From the NCBI GenBank assembly GCA_031259875.1, contig JAIRKW010000111.1, forward strand, positions 1-6,250: a stretch of DNA of 6,250 nt. The letters are read 5' to 3'. The notes below the pieces were generated by a model. That model searched no databases. It was not told the DNA's origin and worked only from the letters and a program-made list of their open reading frames with translations. The translations under genes were made by a program, and so were the position numbers. Shown one piece after another: positions 1-5,881 of the stretch. This DNA is from Campylobacteraceae bacterium. Its GTDB lineage: Bacteria > Campylobacterota > Campylobacteria > Campylobacterales > Campylobacteraceae. Every line of letters begins with the position of its first letter. The stretch's first letter is position 1.

Positions 1-142
1 GCATGTAAATCACGAAAACTGTCTTGAGACTATAATGTTGAATGGTTTGGCTGATGATATTGTAAATTTTTCACAAAAGATTTCAGGTCTTTAAGGGGTA
101 AAATTTGCTAGACTTGTCAAAGCCGCAGTTCCAGTGTCGTAG
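1..142 (+). pseudogene. nikR: NikR nickel-responsive regulator, C-terminal remnant with internal stop (5' end outside window)
   Basis: NikR is a cytoplasmic ribbon-helix-helix repressor/activator that senses Ni(II) through a C-terminal ACT-like domain and controls nickel uptake and urease or hydrogenase genes. Reading from position 2 gives HVNHENCLETIMLNG, which fits the nickel-site stretch of NikR. The first His and the Cys six residues later match two of the four metal ligands (H89 and C95 in E. coli numbering), and NCLETI is as in Helicobacter NikR. The frame stops at TAA 92-94 after ISGL. The next codons in the same frame read GVKFARLVKAAVPVS and end at TAG 140-142. That tail matches the Helicobacter tail (GVKFAKLTKA), so the ancestral stop was at 140-142 and the TAA is a later nonsense change, probably from a Lys or Arg codon. 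The product would lose about 16 residues including the last beta strand of the sensor domain. It could be a weakened protein rather than a dead gene. The DNA-binding half lies outside the window. Confidence 0.85.
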
Positions 143-302
143 ATAGGTAATATTGGTAAAATTTTAGCAGCGTGCATATTTTTGTAATGCAAAATATATT
201 TTTTGTCATTTTTATCTTTTTCGTTATTTCTGCAGTGAAAGAGTTTTAGCAAAACGATATTTGCGAAGAATGTACAAATCCTCCATTGCGTTATTCTGTG
301 CG

Positions 303-320
303 ATAGAGCGTATGCTCTAT
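303..320. repeat. Short perfect hairpin (7-bp stem, 4-base loop)
   Basis: ATAGAGC (303-309) and GCTCTAT (314-320) are perfect inverse complements around the loop GTAT. The hairpin is not followed by a T-run long enough to act as a terminator, and no gene ends just upstream. It sits between CATTGCG (284-290) and GCGAGGA (324-330), two pieces that together would make the start of the dispersed repeat seen at 384-421. The hairpin may therefore be an insertion within an older copy of that repeat, but this is inference. Confidence 0.45.
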
Positions 321-383
321 TTTGCGAGGAATTCTAGAGTTTTAGAGTCAGGCAAGGTTTGCAACAAGTCTATTGTATCTCCT

Positions 384-421
384 TCCGTCATTGCAAGGAT
401 TAAAGCTGCGAAACAATCCAA
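384..421. repeat. Degenerate copy of a widespread dispersed palindromic (REP-like) repeat
   Basis: The sequence TCCGTCATTGCAAGG (384-398), a short spacer, then GCGAAACAATCCA (408-420) follows the common bacterial intergenic repeat pattern CGTCATTGCGAGG ... GCGAAGCAATCC. That repeat is palindromic through its ATTGC and GCAAT ends. Both ends here carry one change from the pattern (A for G in TTGCGAGG, and A for G in AAGCAAT), so the copy is eroded. Translated on the minus strand it gives LLDCFAALILAMTE, the false peptide such repeats often contribute to hypothetical proteins. The repeat family is recalled from general knowledge; how many copies this genome has cannot be seen here. Confidence 0.6.
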
Positions 422-441
422 AAGAATTACAAAAAAGATAG

Positions 442-558
442 ACTGTTCTTGATTTTTCAAAACAGAAAGCCTATGAGTTTGAAATCTTGGACACTTCATG
501 TTGTGGATTGCTACACCGTATTTATTTATTTATAATGATGGATGAAATGAATTCATAG
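442..558 (+). pseudogene. Possible fragment of a CCG-domain Fe-S oxidoreductase
   Basis: This 38-codon frame contains YEFEILDTSCCGL. The string LDTSCCG is a signature of the cysteine-rich CCG domain found in FAD-linked oxidoreductases and heterodisulfide-reductase or GlpC-like proteins, where it normally continues as MAGxFGY. Here the match ends immediately after CCG, the next residues (LLHRIYLF) do not fit, and the frame stops at TAG 556-558. There is no start codon context and no upstream Fe-S domain, because the frame is closed by TAG at 439-441 and the dispersed repeat lies just before it. If real it is a tiny relic. A chance match of seven residues cannot be excluded. Confidence 0.25.
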
Positions 559-756
559 CAACTTGGAGTTTTTCACTCTGTTTGTTTAAGTTTGTAGGCG
601 AATTTGCATTTTAAAGTATTAAAAACCAGAAAAGAGTTTTGCATGGATGGATTTGACTCTAAAGACATACTTTGCTCAACTTCAAAAAAAGTTAATATAA
701 AAAGTTTTAACTTTAAAAATATTTTGAGCGCAAAGAACAGTTTTACCTTCAAAAAA

Positions 757-1738
757 ATGCTGTTTAACATGTATATGATTTTAAGTCTTATTTTTTGTCT
801 TCTTATAACTAACTGTAATGGATATAACTGGAGCATTGCTCTCATATGCTGAAAAGGTAAATTACATCAAGTCTCATCATAAAGATGAAAACTCTAAAAA
901 TTTAAGCATAGAACAAATCATTGAAAAGTTTTTATGGTTATAAATTTGGAAAATGGCAGAATGTATATCATGTTCTTAATCAATACATAGGAGATATATC
1001 ATAGAGGTTGAGTTGAAAGGCAATAAATTTGTTAGATTTACAGCAGAACTTCATAGTTTTCTGAAACTTGACAATTTCAAGAAAACAGGCAGAGAGATAG
1101 TGGGAGATAGTTATCTTATCTGTTGTTGGTATAGTTTTATATTTTCCAATGTTAAAAAGAAATTTCATAAAAAGTATAAAAATTGATTTTAAAGCAAAAG
1201 GATATAAATTTCTTTATCAGTTTCATACAGTTTTTGGGGTCTTCACACTTCTTTTCGTTCTAATAATATGTTTAACCGGACTCTACTGGTCATATGGGTG
1301 GTGCAAGAGTATATTTTATACTTTAGCAGGAGTAGAAAAACCAAAAATCGTTAAAGTTCAAAAGCAAGAGTTGAGCGCAATAACTCCGCAAGAGCTTCAA
1401 AATATACGATATAGTAAAAGAGACAGAACAGCTGCAGTTACTCTATAGATATTCCTTTCAAGGGTGAACCTTGCAAAGTAAGTTATGGCGACAAAAATGA
1501 GTCAAGAGTCGACGCCATAAATAGCAAAATAGTCTCAAATGAACTTTTTAAAGATAAACTTTTAAATCAAAGACTGATAAACAGTATATTTGAACTTCAT
1601 TCAGGAGAATATTTTGGAGAAACAGGAAAAGCTATATGGTGCATATAGTCTGCTTCAATGGGGCTGTTTGCTTTAAGCGGAGTGATGATGTTTTACAGAA
1701 GAAAGAGTGGGCGGGCAGAGAGATTGAGAACAGAGTAA
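757..1738 (+). pseudogene. PepSY-associated transmembrane (PiuB/FoxB-like) protein, multiply frameshifted pseudogene
   Basis: PepSY-TM proteins are inner-membrane proteins, some shown to reduce siderophore-bound iron, and are usually encoded beside TonB-dependent receptors. The pieces can be followed in order. Helix 1 MLFNMYMILSLIFCLLIT (from 757) shifts frame between 808 and 824 into ITGALLSYAEKVNYIKS. Frame changes near 918-930 and 985-1002 follow, with KWQNVYHVLNQYIGDI between them. ELHSFLKL and GREIVG come next, with a shift near 1101-1110 into VILSVVGIVLYFPMLKRNFI. The longest intact piece runs to 1448 and includes YQFHTVFGVFTLLFVLIICL and SYGWCKSIFYTLAGVEKPK. A shift near 1443-1448 leads to FELHSGEYFGETGKAIWCI, an in-frame TAG (1646-1648), and the last helix SMGLFALSGVMMFYRRKSG, ending at TAA 1736-1738. 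The conserved histidines of ELH, FH and ELHSG remain. With about five frameshifts and one nonsense codon it cannot make a working protein. The start is set by the first helix; a longer in-frame leader back to 604 is not recognisable. Confidence 0.85.
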
Positions 1739-1764
1739 ATAACCTTGCAAGAGCAAGGTTATTT
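1737..1764. terminator. Bidirectional rho-independent terminator between PepSY pseudogene and htpG
   Basis: AAATAACCTTGC (1737-1748) and GCAAGGTTATTT (1753-1764) form a perfect 12-bp stem around the loop AAGA. The stem overlaps the stop codon of the plus-strand PepSY pseudogene and lies 4 bases beyond the htpG stop on the minus strand. The A/T-rich outer part gives a short U-run on either strand, so it can serve both convergent transcripts. It has stayed perfect although the plus-strand gene has decayed, which fits continued use by htpG. Confidence 0.85.
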
Positions 1765-1768
1765 TGGT

Positions 1769-3643
1769 TTAGAGTGACTTTGCTATGAGTTTGTTTAATC
1801 TTTTTGTGAAGCTTGCTGTGTCGTCTATCTTCATTCCTTCTAACATTTTCGCTTGGTCTAAAAGCAAAAAGCTGATGTCGTGGAGCAAAGCTTGGTCGTC
1901 AAGAGTTGATAGCTTTTGCAAAATCTCATGGTTTGGATTTATTTCAAGTATGGGTTTGATGCTTGGCAGCTTATCTTGCCCCATCTGTTTTAGCATTTGC
2001 TGCATTTGAAAATCGGGGTCGTTTTTGTCGTATATCAGACAAGAGGGCGAATCTTCTAATCTTGAAGATATTTTTACATCTTTTGCTTCATCTTTTAGTA
2101 TCTCTTTTATCTTGATAAGCAAAGGTGCGAATTTTTCTTCTTTGGCTTTTGAGTCCTCTTTGTCCTCTTTTATCTCTTCGTCAATGTCAGAGTGATTTAC
2201 CGGTTTCAATGGAGTTTTGTCGTATTCAAAAACTGTCGGAATAACGATGGCGTCTACCTCTTCATCAAGCAGTAAAACTTCGATATCACGTTTTTTAAAC
2301 TGCTCAATAAGAGGTGAGTTTTTAAGCATAGCCTCATTTTCTCCAGTTATATAGTAGATGCTTTTTTGCTCTTCTTTCATGCCCTCTTTATACTCTTTCA
2401 GGCTTATCAAAGTATCTTTTTTGCTGGATTTAAAAAGCATCAAATCCAAAAGAGCGTCTTTGTTTTCATAATCCGAATAGAGTCCTTCTTTGAGTACTTT
2501 GCCAAATGTTTTGAAAAATTCTGTGTATTTTTCTTTATCATTTTCTTTTAATTTATTTAGTTCGCTCAAAATCTTTTTCACAGAGGCTTTTTTGATGGCC
2601 GAGAGAGTTCTGTTTTGCTGTAAAATCTCGCGGCTGACATTTAGCGGCAAATCTTCCGCATCTATGACGCCTTTGATGAAGCGCAGATATGTCGGCATCA
2701 ACTCTTTGTCATCGTCTGTTATAAAGACTCTTTTAACATACAGCTTGACTCCCGGCTGATAATCTACTCTAAAAAGGTCAAACGGCGCAGTTTTGGGTAT
2801 ATAAAAAAGTGTAGCGTATTCGAGCGTTCCTTCGGCTTTTGTGTGAATCCACAAAAACGGGTCTTGGCTGTCATGCGAAATCTGCTTGTAAAAATCCTTA
2901 TATTCGTCCTCTTTTATGGCTGATTTTGCTACTCTCCAAAGTGCGGAGGCTTTGTTGATTTGAGTATGTTTTATCTGTGTTGTTCCCTCTTTGCCTTCCT
3001 CTTCACTTGGAGTGTACTCCTCTTTATCCATATAAATGCCAAATGGAATGTGGTTTGAGTATTTTTTGATGATACTCTCCAATCTGTAACTTTCTAAAAA
3101 CTCGCTCTCATCTTTTTTGAGATGTAAAGTGATAGATGTTCCGTGAAGCTCTTTTTTTGCTTTTTTGATGCTGTAGTCGCTTTCAGCGCTGCTGCTCCAT
3201 AGATATGCGTCCTCTTCAAGCGCTTTTTTACTCAAAACCTCTATTTTGTCAGCAACCATAAAAGCAGAATAAAACCCAACGCCAAACTGTCCTATCAAAG
3301 ACGAATCTTTTTTAGCGTCTCCGCTTAGTTTTTCTACGAATGATTTTGTGCCGCTTTTGGCGATAGTGCCGAGGTTGTTTATCAAATCCTCTTCACTCAT
3401 GCCGATACCGCTGTCCTCAATCGTCAGAGTATTTGCTTTTTTGTCTGCGATGATAGTGATTTTGGGTTCGTACTGTACGCTTTTATACTTTTCATCCGTA
3501 AGCGACAGATAATTCAACTTGTCAAGCGCATCCGAAGCGTTTGAGATAAGCTCTCTTAAAAAAATCTCCTTATTTGAGTATAGGGAGTGAATCATGAGAT
3601 TTAGAAGCTGCGTGACTTCTGTTTGAAATTTGTGTTTTGCCAT
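1769..3643 (-). CDS. htpG: HtpG, bacterial Hsp90 molecular chaperone
   Basis: HtpG is a cytoplasmic, homodimeric, ATP-driven chaperone that remodels and protects client proteins under stress, together with the DnaK system. The 624-residue product is the usual family length and intact. The N-terminal GHKL ATPase domain shows the catalytic Glu and ATP-binding Asn in ELISNASDALDKL (E31, N35, D38), DSGIGM (77-82), the lid glycine motif GQFGVGF (118-124) and GTSITLHL (168-175). The middle domain carries YQPGVKLYVKRVFITDD (295-311) and LPLNVSREILQQNR (332-345), where R338 corresponds to the gamma-phosphate-contacting arginine. A charged stretch around 485-505 precedes the C-terminal dimerisation domain, which contains SRLEDSPSCLI. 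The start is supported by AAGGAGA just upstream. It ends next to a strong convergent terminator. No CIRCE (HrcA) or HAIR (HspR) heat-shock operator is seen upstream, so its regulation is not visible here. Confidence 0.98.
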   Translation of the reverse strand: MAKHKFQTEVTQLLNLMIHSLYSNKEIFLRELISNASDALDKLNYLSLTDEKYKSVQYEPKITIIADKKANTLTIEDSGIGMSEEDLINNLGTIAKSGTKSFVEKLSGDAKKDSSLIGQFGVGFYSAFMVADKIEVLSKKALEEDAYLWSSSAESDYSIKKAKKELHGTSITLHLKKDESEFLESYRLESIIKKYSNHIPFGIYMDKEEYTPSEEEGKEGTTQIKHTQINKASALWRVAKSAIKEDEYKDFYKQISHDSQDPFLWIHTKAEGTLEYATLFYIPKTAPFDLFRVDYQPGVKLYVKRVFITDDDKELMPTYLRFIKGVIDAEDLPLNVSREILQQNRTLSAIKKASVKKILSELNKLKENDKEKYTEFFKTFGKVLKEGLYSDYENKDALLDLMLFKSSKKDTLISLKEYKEGMKEEQKSIYYITGENEAMLKNSPLIEQFKKRDIEVLLLDEEVDAIVIPTVFEYDKTPLKPVNHSDIDEEIKEDKEDSKAKEEKFAPLLIKIKEILKDEAKDVKISSRLEDSPSCLIYDKNDPDFQMQQMLKQMGQDKLPSIKPILEINPNHEILQKLSTLDDQALLHDISFLLLDQAKMLEGMKIDDTASFTKRLNKLIAKSL

Positions 3644-3647
3644 ATTT

Positions 3648-3654
3648 TCTCCTT
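3648..3654 (-). promoter_or_regulatory. Ribosome binding site of htpG
   Basis: On the minus strand AAGGAGA lies 4 bases before the ATG at 3643. It is the best Shine-Dalgarno match in the window and fixes the htpG start, consistent with high expression of this chaperone. A weak minus-strand -10-like TAAAAT at 3675-3680, preceded by an A/T-rich run, would place a transcript start about 25 bases before the ATG. That promoter is only a suggestion. Confidence 0.85.
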
Positions 3655-3723
3655 ATGTTTTTTTTCAAAGCGGTATTTTAAAATTTTTTCATTTACAGAG
3701 AGATAAAAAATTTGCCTGTCATT

Positions 3724-4005
3724 TTATTTTTTGTCAACAAGTCTTTTCCTGCGATACCAGTATGGTTCATAGCGCGCTTATGAAATGATATTGGAAATGC
3801 AATACTATTTATCTTTATTTGCGCCTGCACCTTTTATATATATATCAGGTCTTTTCGGAAACTCTTTTAAAAAAAGACAATCTTATATAAATATTTTCAA
3901 CTCTTACAATACAGCCGTAAAGGCAGTTACTTTTTTGTCAAGATATTTTTCCAAAATAACAAAAACATACCCTTGCATAGTTTGTCTGCCTTTGTCTGTA
4001 TCGTG
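3724..4005 (-). pseudogene. Possible degenerate coding remnant in the gap upstream of htpG
   Basis: The gap of about 405 bases between plsC and htpG (3644-4048) has no intact gene. One minus-strand frame gives protein-like strings separated by stops: MQGYVFVILEKYLDKK within 3907-4005, LKEFPKRPDIYIKGAGANK within 3808-3882, and ARYEPYWYRRKRLVDKK within 3727-3777, ending at TAA 3724-3726. Internal stops are at 3904-3906, 3883-3885, 3805-3807 and 3778-3780, and all pieces share one frame. I do not recognise the family. In DNA this rich in A and T, stops at about this rate are expected by chance, so the case rests only on composition. The gap also holds a short TA run (about 3836-3846) and a CAGATATCTG palindrome (4014-4023) followed by T's. 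Confidence 0.25.
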
Positions 4006-4048
4006 CTAATTTTCAGATATCTGTTTTTTTACTTTTGGCCGCAATATA

Positions 4049-4729
4049 TCATTCAGATAATAGTTTCGTTAATTCTCTTTGCATATCATCTCGCAAATTT
4101 TCATACCACTCTTCGTTATCTTTTGGGTTTACGGATGGCAGATATGAAACGATAGCTGTTTGACTGCTTACTTTAAAGCCTTGTGAGTCAAAAATTTTTC
4201 TTGCATTTGCTATAACGACCGGCTGAACTGTAAGATTCAGCTTTTCAGCTAGAATTTTTGCGCCGATTTGGAATTTGAGCAGCTTTTCACCCTTACCTCT
4301 TGTGCCTTCGGGGAATATTATAACAGGACGGCCGCTGTCAATTCTATCTTTGACGTCTTTTAGTAGTTTTACCATTGCTCTTTTGTCCTCCCTATCAAGG
4401 CAAATCATTTTTGACAATTTTACGCTTTGACCTAAAAACGGCAGCTTGAATATCTCTTTTTTGGCGACCCACGCGATATTTGGTGGATATATTGCCTCCA
4501 TTACGATTATGTCAAGTACACTTTGATGATTGACGACAAGAAGTTTTGCATTTGAATCTGGTTTGCCTCTGATATCAATTTTAAAACCTATCAAATATTT
4601 TTGCGAATTTGCCCAAATCCACCTAAAAAATCTTTGATGAGGTCTAAAGAAAAACATTAAAATGATAGTAATTGCAACTGTTATAAAAAATTCAAAAGCT
4701 GTATAAACAGACCTAATTTTTGACAACAT
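4049..4729 (-). CDS. plsC: 1-acyl-sn-glycerol-3-phosphate acyltransferase (lysophosphatidate acyltransferase)
   Basis: The enzyme transfers a second acyl chain to lysophosphatidic acid, giving phosphatidic acid, the precursor of membrane phospholipids, at the cytoplasmic membrane. The 226-residue protein has a hydrophobic N-terminal anchor (about 11-28, FEFFITVAITIILMFFF). It carries the LPLAT motifs in order: the catalytic HX4D (NHQSVLD, H68 and D73), KKEIFKLPFLG (90-100), the phosphate-binding EGTR in IIFPEGTRGKGE (137-148), and VQPVVIA (178-184). Length and spacing are normal. The start codon lies inside the upstream SH3-domain gene (17-base overlap) behind AAGGAAG, suggesting translational coupling. 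It is probably the last gene of a purQ-SH3-plsC operon. Acyl specificity cannot be told, and a related acyltransferase acting on another lipid (for example an ornithine-lipid OlsA type) is a less likely alternative. Confidence 0.94.
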   Translation of the reverse strand: MLSKIRSVYTAFEFFITVAITIILMFFFRPHQRFFRWIWANSQKYLIGFKIDIRGKPDSNAKLLVVNHQSVLDIIVMEAIYPPNIAWVAKKEIFKLPFLGQSVKLSKMICLDREDKRAMVKLLKDVKDRIDSGRPVIIFPEGTRGKGEKLLKFQIGAKILAEKLNLTVQPVVIANARKIFDSQGFKVSSQTAIVSYLPSVNPKDNEEWYENLRDDMQRELTKLLSE

Positions 4730-5876
4730 TTTCTTCCTTTACCCAGCCAATGCGTCCGCTTGGAAGCAGTATTTTTATATAACCGTCTTTGTGTGAGAGT
4801 ACTTCTACTTTTAAGTCACCGTCTGTAACGTGAAAAATAGATGATTTTTCAGTCGGTAAAACACGTATAATGCTCTCTTTGGTAACAATACCTTTATTGA
4901 ATGGATTGTTTGTGTAAAAAAGATACATAAAGAGCAAAATAGAAACAATAAGCGCTGTTTTATATCGTTTGAAGATAAATATAATAATTCCTAAGATTCC
5001 AAGAGTTGCAAAGAGTATATCCTTATATAGTTTGAATTTATTCTCTTTTGGGTTCAAATCCGTATGCGTGCTCAAATCATCGCTTTTTATATTAAGAGGT
5101 ACTAAAACAAGCTGAAAATTGCCGCTTACAGTGTTGAAATATGTAAAATCAATATTTTTTGTATAGTTTGGCACAATGATAGTGTACTCAAGAAATTGAA
5201 GTGAGGGACTCTCTTCGTATTCATTGATACTGCCGTTATGGATATTAAACTCTTTTAAATTACCGTACGTAGACTCTATTTCAAGTGTTACTATAAGTGA
5301 TTTGTCGTCAAACCTGCTTGTCGATTCACTTTTAACAGCAAGACTTCGCGCCGTTACGTGTGAAAATTTAGCGTCGCCTTTTATTTGTACTACCTCTATG
5401 TTGGCGCCGTTTAGTGTCGCTTTTTCTATAATAATGCCGTCATTTATAAGTTCTATATCAAATTCGGGAAGTTTAGAACTTGCATTTAGAGCTTGAAGAT
5501 AAAAAGTGTTTGTGTAAAATTCTGCATTTTGGTCTTTTTCCCATTTGGAATTTAAATCAAACGCGCGAAATTCTTCGGAATTTACCAAATGTATCGCTAT
5601 TTTATTATAATCGTTTCGCGTTATAATAGCTTTTATTTTTACGGGGAAAATTTCACCAAGATAGACTCTTTGGATGACATTTTCATATGATAAAAAGAGC
5701 GATTGCTGCAACTCTTCATAAATAATCTCTTCTTCATGTTCCTCTTCTGTTGCGTGTGTTTTTTCTTCGCCTATTGTTTGATGCTGTTTTATCTGCTCCA
5801 TCAAGTCAAAAGACTGTGCATTTAAAATATTTATGAAAGCTACAAAAAATACAGACAGTAAAATAAGTTTTTTCAT
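4713..5876 (-). CDS. Exported, membrane-anchored protein with C-terminal bacterial SH3 domain
   Basis: The 387-residue protein has an N-terminal signal peptide (MKKLILLSVFFVAFINILNA, likely cleaved after residue 20). A very acidic, His-containing stretch follows (about 37-57). Then comes a long, beta-rich, probably periplasmic region (about 60-275), whose opening LGEIFPVKIKAII loosely recalls BatD-type beta-sandwich proteins. Two membrane helices (about 286-302 and 307-321) are separated by a KRYK turn. The C-terminal SH3 (SH3_3/SH3b) domain spans about 330-387 and has the typical ending GRIGWVKEENV. By topology both the beta region and the SH3 domain would face the periplasm, where bacterial SH3 domains often bind cell-wall peptides. 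The function is unknown. The gene starts 5 bases after purQ with no clear Shine-Dalgarno and overlaps plsC, so it is probably translated as part of that operon. The BatD resemblance is weak. Confidence 0.88.
   Translation of the reverse strand: MKKLILLSVFFVAFINILNAQSFDLMEQIKQHQTIGEEKTHATEEEHEEEIIYEELQQSLFLSYENVIQRVYLGEIFPVKIKAIITRNDYNKIAIHLVNSEEFRAFDLNSKWEKDQNAEFYTNTFYLQALNASSKLPEFDIELINDGIIIEKATLNGANIEVVQIKGDAKFSHVTARSLAVKSESTSRFDDKSLIVTLEIESTYGNLKEFNIHNGSINEYEESPSLQFLEYTIIVPNYTKNIDFTYFNTVSGNFQLVLVPLNIKSDDLSTHTDLNPKENKFKLYKDILFATLGILGIIIFIFKRYKTALIVSILLFMYLFYTNNPFNKGIVTKESIIRVLPTEKSSIFHVTDGDLKVEVLSHKDGYIKILLPSGRIGWVKEENVVKN
4731..4740 (-). promoter_or_regulatory. Ribosome binding site of plsC inside the upstream gene
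   Basis: Minus-strand AAAGGAAGAA lies directly before ATG 4729, within the last codons of the SH3-domain gene. It decides the plsC start and implies that ribosomes finishing the upstream gene can restart here. Confidence 0.7.
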
Positions 5877-5881
5877 GATTT

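Larger units (their letters stand above)
143..756. other. Gene-free decayed stretch between nikR remnant and PepSY pseudogene
   Basis: No intact gene is supported over these roughly 600 bases. Reading frames are short, lack ribosome binding sites and show no family resemblance along their length. One short frame (187-249) would encode a 20-residue hydrophobic peptide, MQNIFFVIFIFFVISAVKEF, but it has no Shine-Dalgarno sequence and is more likely chance in T-rich DNA. The stretch contains a degenerate dispersed palindrome (about 384-421), a perfect 7-bp hairpin (303-320) and a possible Fe-S oxidoreductase fragment (442-558). Around 555-614 a short frame ends FKFVGEFAF just before TAA 612-614. 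That could be the last beta strand of an outer-membrane receptor, but it is too short to call. The whole stretch is best read as eroded DNA. Confidence 0.6.

Noticed and set aside
92..94. Programmed readthrough or recoding of the nikR TAA
   Set aside because: No stimulatory structure or known recoding signal is visible, and TAA is the least likely stop for readthrough. Simple nonsense mutation is sufficient, given the decay next door.
261..452. 63-codon plus-strand and overlapping 60-codon minus-strand open frames
   Set aside because: Both run through the dispersed repeat and hairpin. The peptides are the typical false products of such repeats and have no ribosome binding sites.
573..852. 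Overlapping open frames of 90 (minus) and 82 (plus) codons
   Set aside because: Low-complexity Lys/Phe/Leu-rich translations of A/T-rich DNA. The plus frame's end is the first helix of the PepSY pseudogene, and its leader has no recognisable content.
3732..3737. Perfect TTGACA on the minus strand as an htpG -35 box
   Set aside because: No acceptable -10 box lies 16-18 bases downstream, and sigma-70 promoters of this phylum rarely depend on a -35 box.
3785..4009. 74-codon plus-strand open frame in the gap before htpG
   Set aside because: No Shine-Dalgarno, no recognisable family, and it lies opposite a minus-strand frame that is at least as protein-like.
4001..4012. CIRCE-like half site (TTAGCAC on the minus strand) upstream of htpG
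   Set aside because: The matching GAGTGCTAA half at the required 9-base spacing is absent.
4014..4030. CAGATATCTG palindrome plus T-run as a terminator
   Set aside because: After leaving room for a loop only 3 bp can pair, and the T-run is on the strand opposite to plsC transcription.
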